NCBI RefSeq assembly: GCF_039908645.1
Contig: NZ_CP150917.1
Span: forward strand, 964,501-1,028,500
DNA length: 64,000 nucleotides
DNA from: Pseudomonas helvetica
GTDB lineage: Bacteria; Pseudomonadota; Gammaproteobacteria; Pseudomonadales; Pseudomonadaceae
Reading direction: 5' to 3'
Part shown: in pieces, positions 38,147-46,260 of the stretch
Layout of the letters: each line of letters starts with the position of its first letter
Numbering within the stretch: the stretch's first letter is position 1
The notes under the pieces: generated by a model
The model's database searches: none
What the model saw: only the letters and a program-made list of their open reading frames with translations
Told to the model about the DNA's origin: nothing
Program-made: the position numbers and the translations under genes

Positions 38147-38767
38147 ATGTGTGGACGTTTTGCCCTGTTTCGTTGGAACCCCGCGTTCGCGGCCTTGCCC
38201 GGCTTCCCGGCCGATCAGCAGGCGCAGTGGAATATTTCGCCCAATGATTCGGTGCTGATCCTGCGCGCCGAGGCGGGGCAGCGCACGCTGGCCCGCGCGC
38301 GTTGGGGGCTGACGCCGCCGTGGCTGACCGACCTGTCGAAAACCCCGGCCCATGCGCGGGCAGAGACCGTCGCCGAGCAACCGATGTTTCGCGAAGCTTT
38401 CCGTCAGCGCCGCTGCCTGCTGCCGGCCAACGGCTTCTATGAATGGCGTGGCACTACCCGTAAACGCCCGTACTGGCTGACGCCAGGCGAAGGTTCGGCG
38501 CTGTTTTTTGCGGCGATCTGGGAAGCGTATCCGGTGCAGGAACAGGTGTGGCTGAGCACGGCGGTGGTGACTCAGGCCGCCTCGAATCAGCGTCGTCCGT
38601 TGATTCTCGATGCCGCTGGTCAAGAGGCCTGGCTCAACCCCGAAACCCCGTTGCACACCTTGCAGGCGCTGCTTGCCAGCGAACCGGCCGCCTTGCGCGA
38701 GCGGGTGCTGGCGAACCTGGTGAATGATCCGAAACTCAATGCGCCGGAATGCCTGACGCCGGGCTGA
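38147..38767 (+). CDS. SRAP-domain (YedK/HMCES-like) protein with altered active site
   Basis: SRAP proteins crosslink through Cys2 to abasic sites in single-stranded DNA. The 206-residue protein keeps Cys2 (MCGRFALF), which needs removal of Met1, and Glu99 (NGFYEWRG). Where YedK has the conserved Asn of NAR it has His69 (AHARAETVAE). Where YedK has the catalytic His (IHDRRP-like) it has Asn147 (SNQRRPLIL). The two polar residues are thus exchanged. The protein could keep activity with swapped roles or bind DNA without normal catalysis. Confidence 0.85.
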   Translation: MCGRFALFRWNPAFAALPGFPADQQAQWNISPNDSVLILRAEAGQRTLARARWGLTPPWLTDLSKTPAHARAETVAEQPMFREAFRQRRCLLPANGFYEWRGTTRKRPYWLTPGEGSALFFAAIWEAYPVQEQVWLSTAVVTQAASNQRRPLILDAAGQEAWLNPETPLHTLQALLASEPAALRERVLANLVNDPKLNAPECLTPG

Positions 38768-38790
38768 TGGGTGGCGCCTGTGCTGACGCC

Positions 38791-38878
38791 ATCGCGGGCA
38801 AGCCTTGCTCCTACGGTGCTGCGGCATGCCGTTTTATGCGGTCCGGTCACCTCTGTAGGAGCAAGGCTTACCCGCGAT
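38791..38878. repeat. REPIN (GTAGGAGCAAGG class)
   Basis: ATCGCGGGCAAGCCTTGCTC at the left and GAGCAAGGCTTACCCGCGAT at the right are inverted REP copies around a 40-bp centre. They lie between the SRAP gene and the converging chemoreceptor gene. Confidence 0.88.
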
Positions 38879-38905
38879 AAGGTCCGCATGACCTTCCGGC
38901 GATTT

Positions 38906-41047
38906 CTAGACCTTGAACTGATTGATCAACCGCCGCTGCTGCTCGGCCAGTTTGGTCAGGTCGGCGCTGGCCGCGCTCGATTCATCCGCGCCGCCCGCGA
39001 CTTCGTTGGCCACCTGACCGATATTGATCACGTTGCGGTTGATGTCATCGGCAACCGCGCTTTGCTCTTCGGCGGCGCTGGCGATCTGGGTGTTCATGTC
39101 GTTGATTACCGACACCGCCTGAGTGATGGTCTCCAGCGCCTGCGCTGCCTTGGCCGCGTGCTGCACGCTTTCGTCGGTCTTGTTCTGGCTGTCTTCCATC
39201 ACCCGCACCACGTCGCGCGTGCCTTGCTGCAACTGCTGAATCATCGACTGGATTTCTTCAGTCGCCTGCTGGGTTTTCTGCGCCAGGTTGCGCACTTCAT
39301 CGGCCACCACCGCAAAACCCCGGCCTTGCTCACCGGCGCGGGCGGCTTCGATGGCCGCGTTCAACGCCAACAAGTTAGTCTGTTCGGCAATCCCGCGAAT
39401 GGCGATCAGGATCGCGTTGATGTTCTCGCTGTCCTTGGCCAGGGTTTGCACCACGCCGACCGCTTTACCGATTTCCACCGCGAGCACGCCAATCGAGGTC
39501 GAGGTGTCGCGCACGATCTGCATGCCCTGGGCGGCGGCCTGATCCGCGTGGCTGGCGGCTTGGGCAGCCTGGGTCGCATTGCGCGCCACGTCCTGGGCGG
39601 TGGCGGTCATTTCCTGCACCGCGGTGGCCACCTGATCGATCTCGGCCATTTGCTTGTGCACGCCGAGGTTGGTGCGAATGGCGATGTCGGCGGTGTGTTC
39701 GGACGAATCGCTGACGCTCTGCACCGAGGTCACCACTTGGGTGATCATCGCCTGCAACTTGGCGAGGAAGGTATTGAAGCCCTTGGCGATCGAGCCGAGT
39801 TCGTCGGCGCGGTCGCTGCTCAGGCGGCGCGTCAGGTCACCTTCGCCCTGGGCGATGTCATCGAGCATCGCGACCATCTGCTTCAGCGGTCGGGCGATAC
39901 CGTGGCCCACCAGCCAGATCACCAGCAAGCCCAGGCCGGCAATCACCAGGCCGACCATGGCCATGCCAAAGGTGTCGGCCTTGCGTTGGGTGTTCAGGTC
40001 GCCTTGCAGTTGTTGCAGGTCGGCCATGACCGCGTTCAACGGTAATTGCAGCAGCAGGGTCCAGCGTGCATCGGTCTGACCAATACCGAATGGCAGGTAC
40101 AGCTCGATCCTGCCATTGGCCTTGTCGACGTTATAGGTCACTTCGCCGCGATTGAGCTTGCCGAGGTTGGCAACCTGAGTGGCGTCGAGGATGTCGCTGA
40201 CCTTTTCGCCGAACTTGCTCGGGTCCTTGGTGTAGGCGACCAGACGCTGGTTGCCGCCAATCAGGGCCATTTCGCCGGCACCGTTATAAAGCTTCTGGTT
40301 CGCAGCCAGGAGCATTTCCTGAATGAAGTTCACCGACAAGTCAGCGCCGACGATGCCCTGAAAGGTGCCGTTGAGCATGATCGGTTCAATAAAGGAGGCG
40401 AGCATGACGATTTTGTCGCCGACCTTGTAAGGCGCCGGGTCGATCACACAGGATTTTTTGCTTTCCTGGGAGCACAGGTAGTACTCACTGGAGCGCACAC
40501 CCGTGGACAACACGGTACGGTCGTTGACATCCGCCAGCTTGTCGACGCCCAGCGTGCCATTGTCGTTGCGGAACCACCACGGCAGGAAGCGCCCGGTGGT
40601 GGCGTCGATGCCGACGGTTTTACTGCCGATGTAGGCCGCGTCATTGTGATCCAGTGCGTTCGGTTCCCAGCCGATGTACGTGCCGAGAATCTTCGGATTT
40701 TTCGCGACGTTTTCCTTGATCAGGCTGATCAACTGTTCGCGGCTGAGGGTCAGCGCCGGTTTGCCGTCGGCATCCTGGGAGCCGATCAAGGCGTTGACCC
40801 GAACCAGACCGCCGGCGATCAGCAGGGGCGCTTCGAGTTCGCGCTGGATCTGACTGACCTGGGTTTGCGCCAACCCACGCAGGCGTTGCTCGATGACTTG
40901 CTCGAATTGCGCCTGGGTCCGCTGCTGGACCATCTCCTGGGTTCGCGCGCCGGAAAACAGTGCATACAGCACCAGCGCAGCCACCACGCTGAGCACAATG
41001 GCGCCGGCAAGCGCGGCGACAGAAAACTGGATCGACTTGAATTTCAT
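38906..41047 (-). CDS. Methyl-accepting chemotaxis protein with dCache sensor domain
   Basis: The 713-residue chemoreceptor has a first membrane span at about 9-31, a periplasmic region of about 325 residues (32-358) of double-Cache type, and a second span at 360-381. A HAMP domain (382-435) and the cytoplasmic signalling domain follow, with the hairpin tip [20 protein letters not shown]. Cys192 and Cys200 in the sensor region may form a disulfide. The ATG at 41047 begins [10 protein letters not shown]. It occupies the place I remember as PA4633. The ligand is unknown, though dCache receptors often bind amino acids. Confidence 0.92.
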   Translation of the reverse strand: MKFKSIQFSVAALAGAIVLSVVAALVLYALFSGARTQEMVQQRTQAQFEQVIEQRLRGLAQTQVSQIQRELEAPLLIAGGLVRVNALIGSQDADGKPALTLSREQLISLIKENVAKNPKILGTYIGWEPNALDHNDAAYIGSKTVGIDATTGRFLPWWFRNDNGTLGVDKLADVNDRTVLSTGVRSSEYYLCSQESKKSCVIDPAPYKVGDKIVMLASFIEPIMLNGTFQGIVGADLSVNFIQEMLLAANQKLYNGAGEMALIGGNQRLVAYTKDPSKFGEKVSDILDATQVANLGKLNRGEVTYNVDKANGRIELYLPFGIGQTDARWTLLLQLPLNAVMADLQQLQGDLNTQRKADTFGMAMVGLVIAGLGLLVIWLVGHGIARPLKQMVAMLDDIAQGEGDLTRRLSSDRADELGSIAKGFNTFLAKLQAMITQVVTSVQSVSDSSEHTADIAIRTNLGVHKQMAEIDQVATAVQEMTATAQDVARNATQAAQAASHADQAAAQGMQIVRDTSTSIGVLAVEIGKAVGVVQTLAKDSENINAILIAIRGIAEQTNLLALNAAIEAARAGEQGRGFAVVADEVRNLAQKTQQATEEIQSMIQQLQQGTRDVVRVMEDSQNKTDESVQHAAKAAQALETITQAVSVINDMNTQIASAAEEQSAVADDINRNVINIGQVANEVAGGADESSAASADLTKLAEQQRRLINQFKV

Positions 41048-41320
41048 AAAGACTCCGCACGCAATATGACGTCTGCCGGGTTGTATCGGCGCACGTGAGG
41101 CGGTCCATGAGCGGTTTTTTTGCCGATGACTGTTTTTGATCTGTGCGGGTCGCATAGAGACAGGTGTCAGGCCCGGGTGTTCTCGGGGACAGTGTTTTAT
41201 GAATTTATTGCGACAGTGAGGGGGAATGTATCGGTAAATGACGTGCTACATGTCTGTTGTATCTAGCGCTGATACAAAGCACCGCCTAGGATACGCGCCA
41301 TATTTCCAGGGAGGCTGTTC

Positions 41321-42139
41321 ATGAGTAAGGCATTGGTTTTGTGTGCACTGGGTGCAAGTCTGCTGCTCAGTGGTTGCCAGTCGGTCAACACCACCAACGG
41401 CGGCGCGGTGGGCGTGGAGCGCAAGCAGTACATGTTCAGCATGCTGTCGACCGATGAGGTCAACCAGATGTATGCCCAGTCCTACCAAAAGACTGTGGGT
41501 GAGGCGAGCAACAAGGGTGTGCTGGACAAGAACAGCAGCGAGGCCAAGCGGGTCCAGGCGATTGCCAATCGGCTGATCGCGCAGGCACCGGTCTTCCGTC
41601 CTGATTCGGCGCAGTGGACGTGGGAAGTCAATCTGATCAAGAGTGACGAGCTCAACGCCAACTGCGGTCCTGGCGGCAAGATCATTTTCTATACCGGGTT
41701 GATCGACAGCCTGAAACTCACTGACGATGAAATCGCCGCAGTCATGGGCCATGAAATCGCCCACGCCTTGCGTGAGCATGGTCGTGAAGCGATGTCCAAG
41801 GCCTATGGCATCGAAATGGCCAAGCAGGGCGCCGGTGCCTTGCTCGGGTTGGGGCAGGACACGCTGGCCCTGGCCGACACCGTGGCCAACTACGGCATGA
41901 CCTTGCCCAACAGCCGCGCCAATGAAAACGAAGCTGACCTGATCGGCCTGGAACTGGCCGCCCGCGCCGGCTACAACCCGAACGCGGCGATCACCCTGTG
42001 GGACAAGATGAGCAAGGCTTCCGAAGGTTCGCCGCCAGAATTCATGAGCACTCACCCGGCATCCAGCAGCCGGGTTGCGTCGCTCCAGGCAGCGATTCCG
42101 AAAGTCATGCCGCTTTACCTGAAGGCCAAAAAATCCTGA
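41321..42139 (+). CDS. M48-family zinc metalloprotease lipoprotein (LoiP/YggG-like)
   Basis: The 272-residue protein has a lipoprotein signal with lipobox LLSGC (Cys19). The zinc site is HEIAH at 144-148 (VMGHEIAHALREHGRE), and the third ligand is probably a Glu of NENEADLIGLEL. LoiP and related proteases cut misfolded or envelope proteins in the outer membrane. Sorting signals after Cys19 (Gln-Ser) favour the outer membrane. A hairpin and a REPIN follow the gene. Confidence 0.92.
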   Translation: MSKALVLCALGASLLLSGCQSVNTTNGGAVGVERKQYMFSMLSTDEVNQMYAQSYQKTVGEASNKGVLDKNSSEAKRVQAIANRLIAQAPVFRPDSAQWTWEVNLIKSDELNANCGPGGKIIFYTGLIDSLKLTDDEIAAVMGHEIAHALREHGREAMSKAYGIEMAKQGAGALLGLGQDTLALADTVANYGMTLPNSRANENEADLIGLELAARAGYNPNAAITLWDKMSKASEGSPPEFMSTHPASSSRVASLQAAIPKVMPLYLKAKKS

Positions 42140-42152
42140 ATCCTGAAGTGAG

Positions 42153-42185
42153 CCACAAGAGCTGAAGTCGTGCAGCTCTTGTGGC
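42153..42185. repeat. Hairpin fused to the left end of a REPIN
   Basis: CCACAAGAGCT and AGCTCTTGTGG are inverted copies around a 10-nt loop. The right arm runs directly into the REP core at 42181, so this hairpin and the REPIN share bases and could form competing folds after the protease gene. Confidence 0.7.
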
Positions 42186-42327
42186 GAGGGGGCTTGCCCC
42201 CGTTCGACCGGGCTGGCGCTCCAGTGCGCAGCAGTCGCAAAGCCAGCGAGTGCGGTGTATCTGGCGGATCTCGGTTGCAGGGGTGAGGGCTGCTTCGCAC
42301 CCCAACGGGGGCAAGCCCCCTCGCCAC
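42181..42327. repeat. REPIN (GGCGAGGGGGC variant)
   Basis: GTGGCGAGGGGGCTTGCCCC at the left faces its inverted copy ending at 42327. The core is a GGGGGCTTGCCCCC variant of the class seen elsewhere. It lies between the convergent protease and GDT1-family genes. Confidence 0.88.
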
Positions 42328-42364
42328 AGTTATCTGCCAGGCAGTGACATGTCAGTCGAGAGTG

Positions 42365-42949
42365 TTACACCCACCCGCTGCTCTGCATCGCCTTGTACAC
42401 CGCGACGATGGCCAGGATGAAGAACGCCGATGCTGCCAGGCGGCGGATCAGGGTCAGGGGCAGTTTGTCTGCGGCAAAATTACCCGCCAGCACCACCGGC
42501 ACGTTGGCAATCAGCATGCCGAGCGTGGTGCCAATGACCACCAGCCACAACTCAGGGTACTGAGCGGCGAGCATCACGGTGGCGATCTGGGTCTTGTCAC
42601 CGATCTCGGCGAGGAAGAACGCAATCAGCGTGGTCAGGAACGGCCCGAATTTGCGCGCAGTGCTGGCTTCGTCCTCATCCATCTTGTCCGGCACCAGGGT
42701 CCACAGCGCGGTCGCGGTAAAGCTTGCGGCGAGGATCCAGTGCAGCGTCGCATCCGAGAAGAAACTCCCGAACCAGGCACCGACAGCACCCGCCGCCGCG
42801 TGGTTGGCCAGGGTTGCAGCGACGATGCCGGCGATAATCGGCCAGGGCTTGCGAAAGCGTGCGGCGAGAATGAGCGCGAGCAGTTGCGTCTTGTCGCCGA
42901 TTTCAGCCAAGGCAACGACGGCGGTGGGAACGAGAAGAGAATCCAGCAT
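42365..42949 (-). CDS. GDT1/TMEM165-family manganese exporter
   Basis: The 194-residue membrane protein has the two ExGDKT motifs that define the UPF0016/GDT1 family (LAEIGDKTQLLAL near residue 14 and LAEIGDKTQIATV near 105), each starting a repeat of three spans. The family exports Mn2+, and in bacteria protects against manganese excess. The ATG at 42949 has AGGA 9 nt upstream; a longer frame to 43039 would run through the riboswitch. The upstream yybP-ykoY element supports Mn-responsive expression. Confidence 0.92.
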   Translation of the reverse strand: MLDSLLVPTAVVALAEIGDKTQLLALILAARFRKPWPIIAGIVAATLANHAAAGAVGAWFGSFFSDATLHWILAASFTATALWTLVPDKMDEDEASTARKFGPFLTTLIAFFLAEIGDKTQIATVMLAAQYPELWLVVIGTTLGMLIANVPVVLAGNFAADKLPLTLIRRLAASAFFILAIVAVYKAMQSSGWV

Positions 42950-43165
42950 CAGGGTTTTCCTAAGGGGCGGGTCGACACGGCTATGACACGTACAGCCTTC
43001 CCGCCCCGGGTAAGGTGTGCGTGTCATAGGTCTTGTCAAACCCTGCGATCCATCTGAGTGGACGCTTGGGTCGCATACGCCATGGTCTGAGGACCAAGTA
43101 TGTTGACGTATGCCGGACGAGCATGGCGCTCGTGGGAGACTACTCCCCTAGGACGGAGCGGATTC
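42950..43165 (-). promoter_or_regulatory. yybP-ykoY manganese riboswitch with interleaved alternative helices
   Basis: Read on the minus strand, the leader has the two conserved loop sequences of the yybP-ykoY aptamer: GGGGAGTAG (43148-43140) and CGTCAACATAC (43108-43098). The hairpins ACGAGC/GCTCGT and GCATACG/CGTATGC lie around them. Downstream, CTATGACACG (43029-43020) can pair with CGTGTCATAG (42990-42981). GGGGCGGG (43007-43000) can pair with CCCGCCCC (42971-42964). These stems interleave and exclude each other. The second ends directly beside the Shine-Dalgarno TTAGGA, so it may control translation. Confidence 0.88.
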
Positions 43166-43200
43166 TGCCTAGGCAAAAGCCATTCGGCAAGCGCTAATTT

Positions 43201-44199
43201 CTAGCCGCGCTTGGCCCGATAGATCCGGAAACCTTGCCCTTCAGCCTTGATCGCGCACACACCGAGATGCTCCTCGATCAGTGGCTGATATTTCAGGAAG
43301 CTGTTGGCCACCAAGCGAAGTTCGCCGCCGTTTTTCAGATGTTTGGCTGCTTTTCGTAGCAGATTCTCGGTGGCGTGATAATCGGTGTGAACCCCGACAT
43401 GAAACGGCGGATTGCTCAGAATCGCGCTCAAACCCATCGGTGCAGCGTCGATGCCATCGCCGGTCAGCACCTCGGCCTCCAGGCCGTTGGCCGCCAATGT
43501 CAGGCGACTGCTGGCCGCGGCGAACGCATCAACGTCGAGCAGGGTGACGGTGTTGTGTGGATAACGCCGTTTCACCGCCGCGCCCAACACGCCAGCACCG
43601 CAACCGAAATCCAGCAAGTGACCGCTTGGCAGTTTGTCCAGGTGTTCGAGCAGCAGCGCGCTGCCGCGATCCAGTCGACCGTGACTGAACACGCCCGGCA
43701 GGCTGATCACTTTCAGTGGGCCTTCAGCCAGCGGCAGTTCGTATTCCTGCGCCAGGCTTTCCAGCGATTTGGCCTCGGGCGCATTGGCCACGGTGACCTG
43801 CCAGAGCTGGCAGTGGCGGGCGCTGTCGAGCTTTCGCGGTTTACCGAAGGGGCTCAGCTGTTTGGCCGCGCCTTCGATGCCGCTGCGTTTTTCACCCACC
43901 AGGTACAGCTCGCGACCGGCCAGGCGCGAGGCGAGGGCATTGAGGATGTAATCGGTCAGGTCCTTGGATTTGGGCAGGAACACCACCGCCGTTTCAAATT
44001 CGCGGCTCGGAGCATTCACGCCAAAGTGGCTGCGCTCGGCAAAGCGTGCGTCCAGCGCCGCTTGATCACCTGCGTGCCAGCACCAGCCGTGAGCGTTGGG
44101 CAATTTGCCCAGCAAGTCATCGGCGGGCAAACCGGCCAGCAGCAACTCGCCTTGAAACAACTCAGCCTGACGAAGCAGTACTTCACTGCGCGGATCCAT
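43201..44199 (-). CDS. rsmC: 16S rRNA (guanine-N2)-methyltransferase, RsmC type
   Basis: RsmC methylates G1207 of 16S rRNA. The 332-residue protein has the two-domain plan: a degenerate N-terminal methyltransferase-like domain and a catalytic C-terminal domain with SAM loop [15 protein letters not shown] (near 200) and the [10 protein letters not shown] active site (near 265). AAGGAG precedes the ATG. Length and motifs match E. coli RsmC (343 residues). The stop is about 35 bp after the riboswitch start in the opposite reading sense, but on the same strand, so readthrough into the riboswitch is possible. Confidence 0.9.
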   Translation of the reverse strand: MDPRSEVLLRQAELFQGELLLAGLPADDLLGKLPNAHGWCWHAGDQAALDARFAERSHFGVNAPSREFETAVVFLPKSKDLTDYILNALASRLAGRELYLVGEKRSGIEGAAKQLSPFGKPRKLDSARHCQLWQVTVANAPEAKSLESLAQEYELPLAEGPLKVISLPGVFSHGRLDRGSALLLEHLDKLPSGHLLDFGCGAGVLGAAVKRRYPHNTVTLLDVDAFAAASSRLTLAANGLEAEVLTGDGIDAAPMGLSAILSNPPFHVGVHTDYHATENLLRKAAKHLKNGGELRLVANSFLKYQPLIEEHLGVCAIKAEGQGFRIYRAKRG

Positions 44200-44232
44200 A
44201 CTCTGCTCCTTGAAAAAAAGTGCGGCAGTTTA

Positions 44233-45198
44233 TCAACTGACGACCCGCCGCGCTGTACCGCTGAAGAAGCCTTGGGCGTTTTCGGTCAGTTGACCGACAA
44301 TCCTCTGTCGCGCTTCGCGGCTGCCCCAGGCGTTGTGCGGGGTGACGATCAAGCGCGGGATGTCGGCGGCCAACAGCGGATTGCCGGCGGTAGGGGGCTC
44401 GACACTCAGGACGTCGGTCGCCGCGCCGCCCAGATGCCCGTTGCGCAACGCATCGGCCAAGGCCTGTTCGTCGATCAGTCCACCGCGTGCGGTATTGACC
44501 ACAAAGGCGCCGGGTTTGAGCAGCGCCAGTTCGCGGGCACCAATGAAGTTACGGGTATGTTCGTTGAGCGGGCAGTGCAGGGTCAGCGCGTCGATTTGCG
44601 GCAGCAGCTCATCCAGCGGCAAGCGGTCGGCGCGGGCCGGCCGCCCAGGCAATTGGCCGAGCAACACGCGCATGCCAAAGGCTTCGGCTAGCCGCGCGAC
44701 GGCGCCACCCAATTCACCATGGCCGAGCAGGCCGAGGGTTTTGCCTTCGAGTTCGACGATCGGGAAATCCAGCAGGCAGAATTGTTTGGCCTGCTGCCAG
44801 CGACCTTCAGCGACGGCTTTCTGGTAATCGCTCAGGCGGGTGGCGAGGTTCAGCAGCAACATGATCGTGTGCTGCGCCACCGACGGCGTGCCATAACCCT
44901 GGCAGTTGCTCACGGTAATCCCTTGGGCGCGGGCGGCGGCCAAGTCGACATTGTTGGTGCCGGTGGCGGCGATCAGGATCAGCTGCAGTTCGGGGCAGGC
45001 CTTGAGGGTTTCGGCGTTCAGCGGGACTTTATTGCTGATTGCCACGCTGGCGCCTTGCAGCCGTTCGACGATGTTGTCGGGCGTGGTCAGTGAGCGCAGC
45101 TGCAAGTCATCGAAGCACTGCTGCAACCCACTGAGGTCGAGGTCGCCGAGGTCCAGTGAACTGTGGTCGAGGAATACGGCGCGGCGATTGTTCGTCAT
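44233..45198 (-). CDS. hprA: D-2-hydroxyacid dehydrogenase (glycerate/hydroxypyruvate type)
   Basis: The 321-residue protein belongs to the D-isomer-specific 2-hydroxyacid dehydrogenases. The NAD loop is GLLGHGELGGAVARL (about 150-164), the substrate Arg is in NTARGGLID, and the catalytic His is in VTPHNAWGS. HprA-type enzymes reduce hydroxypyruvate to glycerate; related enzymes reduce glyoxylate or other 2-oxoacids, so the substrate is tentative. Position matches what I remember as hprA (PA4626). It lies 33 bp upstream of rsmC. Confidence 0.88.
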   Translation of the reverse strand: MTNNRRAVFLDHSSLDLGDLDLSGLQQCFDDLQLRSLTTPDNIVERLQGASVAISNKVPLNAETLKACPELQLILIAATGTNNVDLAAARAQGITVSNCQGYGTPSVAQHTIMLLLNLATRLSDYQKAVAEGRWQQAKQFCLLDFPIVELEGKTLGLLGHGELGGAVARLAEAFGMRVLLGQLPGRPARADRLPLDELLPQIDALTLHCPLNEHTRNFIGARELALLKPGAFVVNTARGGLIDEQALADALRNGHLGGAATDVLSVEPPTAGNPLLAADIPRLIVTPHNAWGSREARQRIVGQLTENAQGFFSGTARRVVS

Positions 45199-45296
45199 TA
45201 ACTGTACCTTTTGCGCAGGAGTCTGAAGGCGTACTCTGCCGAGCCTACCAGATGAAACAAGTTGTTATGCCCTGAGCTAAAACAGACACCAAAACT

Positions 45297-45426
45297 GTGG
45301 CGAGGGGGCTTGCTCCCGCTCGAGTGCGCAGCAGTCGCAAAGCCGCCAACGCGGTACACCTGACGAAACGCGGTTGCAGGGTTCAGGGCTGCTTCGCAAC
45401 CCAGCGGGAGCAAGCTCCCTCGCCAC
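45297..45426. repeat. REPIN (GGCGAGGGGGC/GGGAGC mixed)
   Basis: The left arm has the GGCGAGGGGGCTTGCTCCC core and the right arm the inverted GGGAGC form, around an 80-bp centre. It lies in the divergent gap between hprA and the LysE-family gene. Confidence 0.88.
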
Positions 45427-45485
45427 CGGTATGAAGTTTGACCAAGAAATCTTCGATTGATCGGCCTGGCCTAAAGGAGCCCCCC

Positions 45486-46115
45486 ATGTACTGGACAGAG
45501 TTTTTGACCGTTGCCCTGATTCACCTGCTTGCCGTGGCAAGCCCTGGTCCGGACTTTGCCGTGGTGGTGCGTGAGGCCGTGACCCACGGTCGTCGCGCCG
45601 GGACCTGGACGGCGCTGGGTGTCGGCTCGGCGATTTTCCTGCACGTGGGCTACTCGTTGCTCGGTATCGGCCTGATCGTCTCGCAGTCGATCATGTTGTT
45701 CAACGCGCTGAAATGGCTGGCGGCTGCCTACTTGCTGTACATCGGCTTCAAGGCCCTGCGCGCGCAGCCAGCGAAACCTGCCACTGAAAACCTGCACAAG
45801 GAAGCCGGCGAGCGCACCGCCCGCGGCGCATTTACCTCAGGTTTCGTGACCAACGGCCTGAACCCCAAAGCCACGCTGTTTTTCCTGTCGCTGTTTACCG
45901 TGGTGATCAACCCGCATACACCGCTGGCGATTCAGGCCGGTTACGGCGTTTACCTGGCTGCGGCCACCGCAATCTGGTTCTGCCTGGTGGCGATGCTGTT
46001 CAGCCAACAGCGCGTACGGGCCGGTTTTGCCCGCATGGGCCACTGGTTCGACCGCACGATGGGCGTGGTGCTGATCGCCATCGGCGTGAAGCTGGCCCTG
46101 ACCGAGATGCATTGA
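45486..46115 (+). CDS. LysE/RhtB-family amino-acid exporter
   Basis: The 209-residue inner-membrane protein has the LysE-type N-terminus (LIHLLAVASPGPDFAVVVREA) and about six spans, with the conserved GFVTNGLNPKATLFFLSLF near 125-145. Members export amino acids or homoserine lactones; the substrate is unknown. AAGGAG precedes ATG 45486. A 9-bp inverted repeat follows the gene. Confidence 0.9.
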   Translation: MYWTEFLTVALIHLLAVASPGPDFAVVVREAVTHGRRAGTWTALGVGSAIFLHVGYSLLGIGLIVSQSIMLFNALKWLAAAYLLYIGFKALRAQPAKPATENLHKEAGERTARGAFTSGFVTNGLNPKATLFFLSLFTVVINPHTPLAIQAGYGVYLAAATAIWFCLVAMLFSQQRVRAGFARMGHWFDRTMGVVLIAIGVKLALTEMH

Positions 46116-46128
46116 TCCACTCTCGGAA

Positions 46129-46157
46129 ACAAATGCTGGCGCAAAGCTAGCATTTGT
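46129..46157. repeat. 9-bp inverted repeat between lysE-like and acyl-CoA ligase genes
   Basis: ACAAATGCT (46129-46137) and AGCATTTGT (46149-46157) are perfect inverted copies around 11 nt. There is no T-run. It may be a weak terminator for the exporter gene or an operator about 100 bp before the acyl-CoA ligase. Confidence 0.5.
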
Positions 46158-46260
46158 ACGGCTCTGCAAATCATCCCTTTGGCTGATTTAGCTGGCGCTC
46201 CGGCTGACTAAAGTGCTTATCTTTTCAGTCACGACCGTGTAGTCAGATAAAGGGATGCTT

